6,298 nucleotides of DNA from the NCBI GenBank assembly GCA_004294195.1, contig REAQ01000310.1, positions 1-6,298 of the forward strand, in the 5' to 3' direction. The notes under the pieces were generated by a model. That model did no database searches and had not been told where the DNA came from. It saw only the letters and a program-made list of their open reading frames with translations. This DNA is from Sphingobacteriales bacterium. GTDB lineage: Bacteria > Bacteroidota > Bacteroidia > Chitinophagales > Chitinophagaceae. Positions 6,049 to 6,298 of the stretch are shown one piece after another (the first letter of the stretch is position 1; every line of letters starts with the position of its first letter). Position numbers and translations under genes: made by a program.

Positions 6049-6171
6049 TTATACTGCGGCGCGTGTTCGCTCCCCTAACTCGAATTTTTTATCATAAGTT
6101 AGGTCTGATTCATGGATTCTGTTAATAATACGTTCCATTAGCGTTTTTAGTTGCGATTTTGGGCAGTTCAT
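6049..6171 (-). CDS. Possible small ORF, 40 residues
   Basis: ATG at 6171 to TAA at 6049-6051 encodes 40 residues, charged and helix-like (LMERIINRIHESDLTYD, then KFELGERTRAAV). I recognise no family. The leader lacks a Shine-Dalgarno. It ends 30 bp before the ATG at 6018, so it could lie in one transcript with the phosphatase. It may equally be a chance ORF; composition is the only support. Confidence 0.25.
   Translation of the reverse strand: MNCPKSQLKTLMERIINRIHESDLTYDKKFELGERTRAAV
6074..6103. repeat. 7-bp inverted repeat with AT-rich centre
   Basis: CCTAACT (6074-6080) and AGTTAGG (6097-6103) are exact reverse complements separated by 16 nt that include a run of six T. It marks the change from the G+C-richer stretch on its left to the AT-rich DNA on its right, and lies within the possible 40-residue ORF. 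Length and spacing are compatible with a protein-binding site, but a match of this size can occur by chance. Confidence 0.3.
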
Positions 6172-6189
6172 TTGGGGTGGAAAAACCGG

Positions 6190-6297
6190 TTATGAATCTT
6201 TTTTTCCCGACAGCTTATTGGCAGAAAAGCCTGACTCCCGCATCCTGTTAACCTCATTCAAAGTATTCGACCGCGAACAAGTGGGTACTTTTTCTGA
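6190..6297 (-). CDS. Possible 3' end of a gene entering from the right edge
   Basis: One minus-strand frame is open from the window edge for 35 codons and stops at TAA (6190-6192). Its end, RMRESGFSANKLSGKKDS, reads like a polar C-terminal tail. The opposite strand is also open here (6098-6298, 67 codons) but has no ATG or early GTG. I cannot decide between them, and no family is recognisable from so short a piece. Confidence 0.2.
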   Translation of the reverse strand, partial: SEKVPTCSRSNTLNEVNRMRESGFSANKLSGKKDS

Positions 6298-6298
6298 T

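Noticed and set aside
5854..6078. Plus-strand ORF of 74 codons over the phosphatase start
   Set aside because: It is antisense to motif I of the phosphatase and its translation has no recognisable features.
6098..6298. Open plus-strand frame of 67 codons at the right edge
   Set aside because: It has no ATG or early GTG start and no recognisable motif, and the opposite strand is also partly open here.

Overview
The window looks like ordinary chromosome from a Bacteroidota bacterium, probably near Chitinophagaceae/Sphingobacteriales. The clues are start codons preceded by A/C-rich leaders without Shine-Dalgarno sequences, signal peptides ending in an A|Q junction, a perfect TAnnTTTG promoter box (3966-3973), a multi-pass membrane AraC-type regulator and a YYY/GY-repeat (DUF6515-like) exported protein. 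I saw no mobile element, CRISPR array, tRNA or rRNA.

Left part (1-2623, plus strand): a possible gene tail (1-84); a small secreted Spy/CpxP-like protein (163-546) closed by a hairpin terminator; then a two-gene unit of an OmpA-type lipoprotein (740-1486) and a DUF6515-like exported protein (1517-2554), 30 bp apart, closed by a strong terminator (2596-2623). Every confident product here is exported, so this is a cell-envelope block.

Middle (2715-5212, plus strand): an outer-membrane porin of the phosphate-selective O/P type, broken by a one-base frameshift just after its N-terminal leader region, followed by a symmetrical terminator that abuts the promoter of the next gene. That gene encodes a regulator with about seven membrane segments and a C-terminal AraC DNA-binding domain.

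Right part (5213-6298, mainly minus strand): a SerB-like HAD phosphatase converges on the regulator gene. The DNA upstream of its start (5931-6298) is the least well explained stretch. It is locally richer in G+C (65 of 120 bases in 5941-6060), carries a perfect 9-bp inverted repeat 8 nt before the phosphatase start, a textbook Shine-Dalgarno before an out-of-frame signal-peptide-like ORF, a 40-codon ORF and a possible gene tail at the edge. No striking new multi-gene system is visible. The points most worth checking are the frameshifted porin, the odd leader in front of the phosphatase, and the OmpA/DUF6515-like pair.
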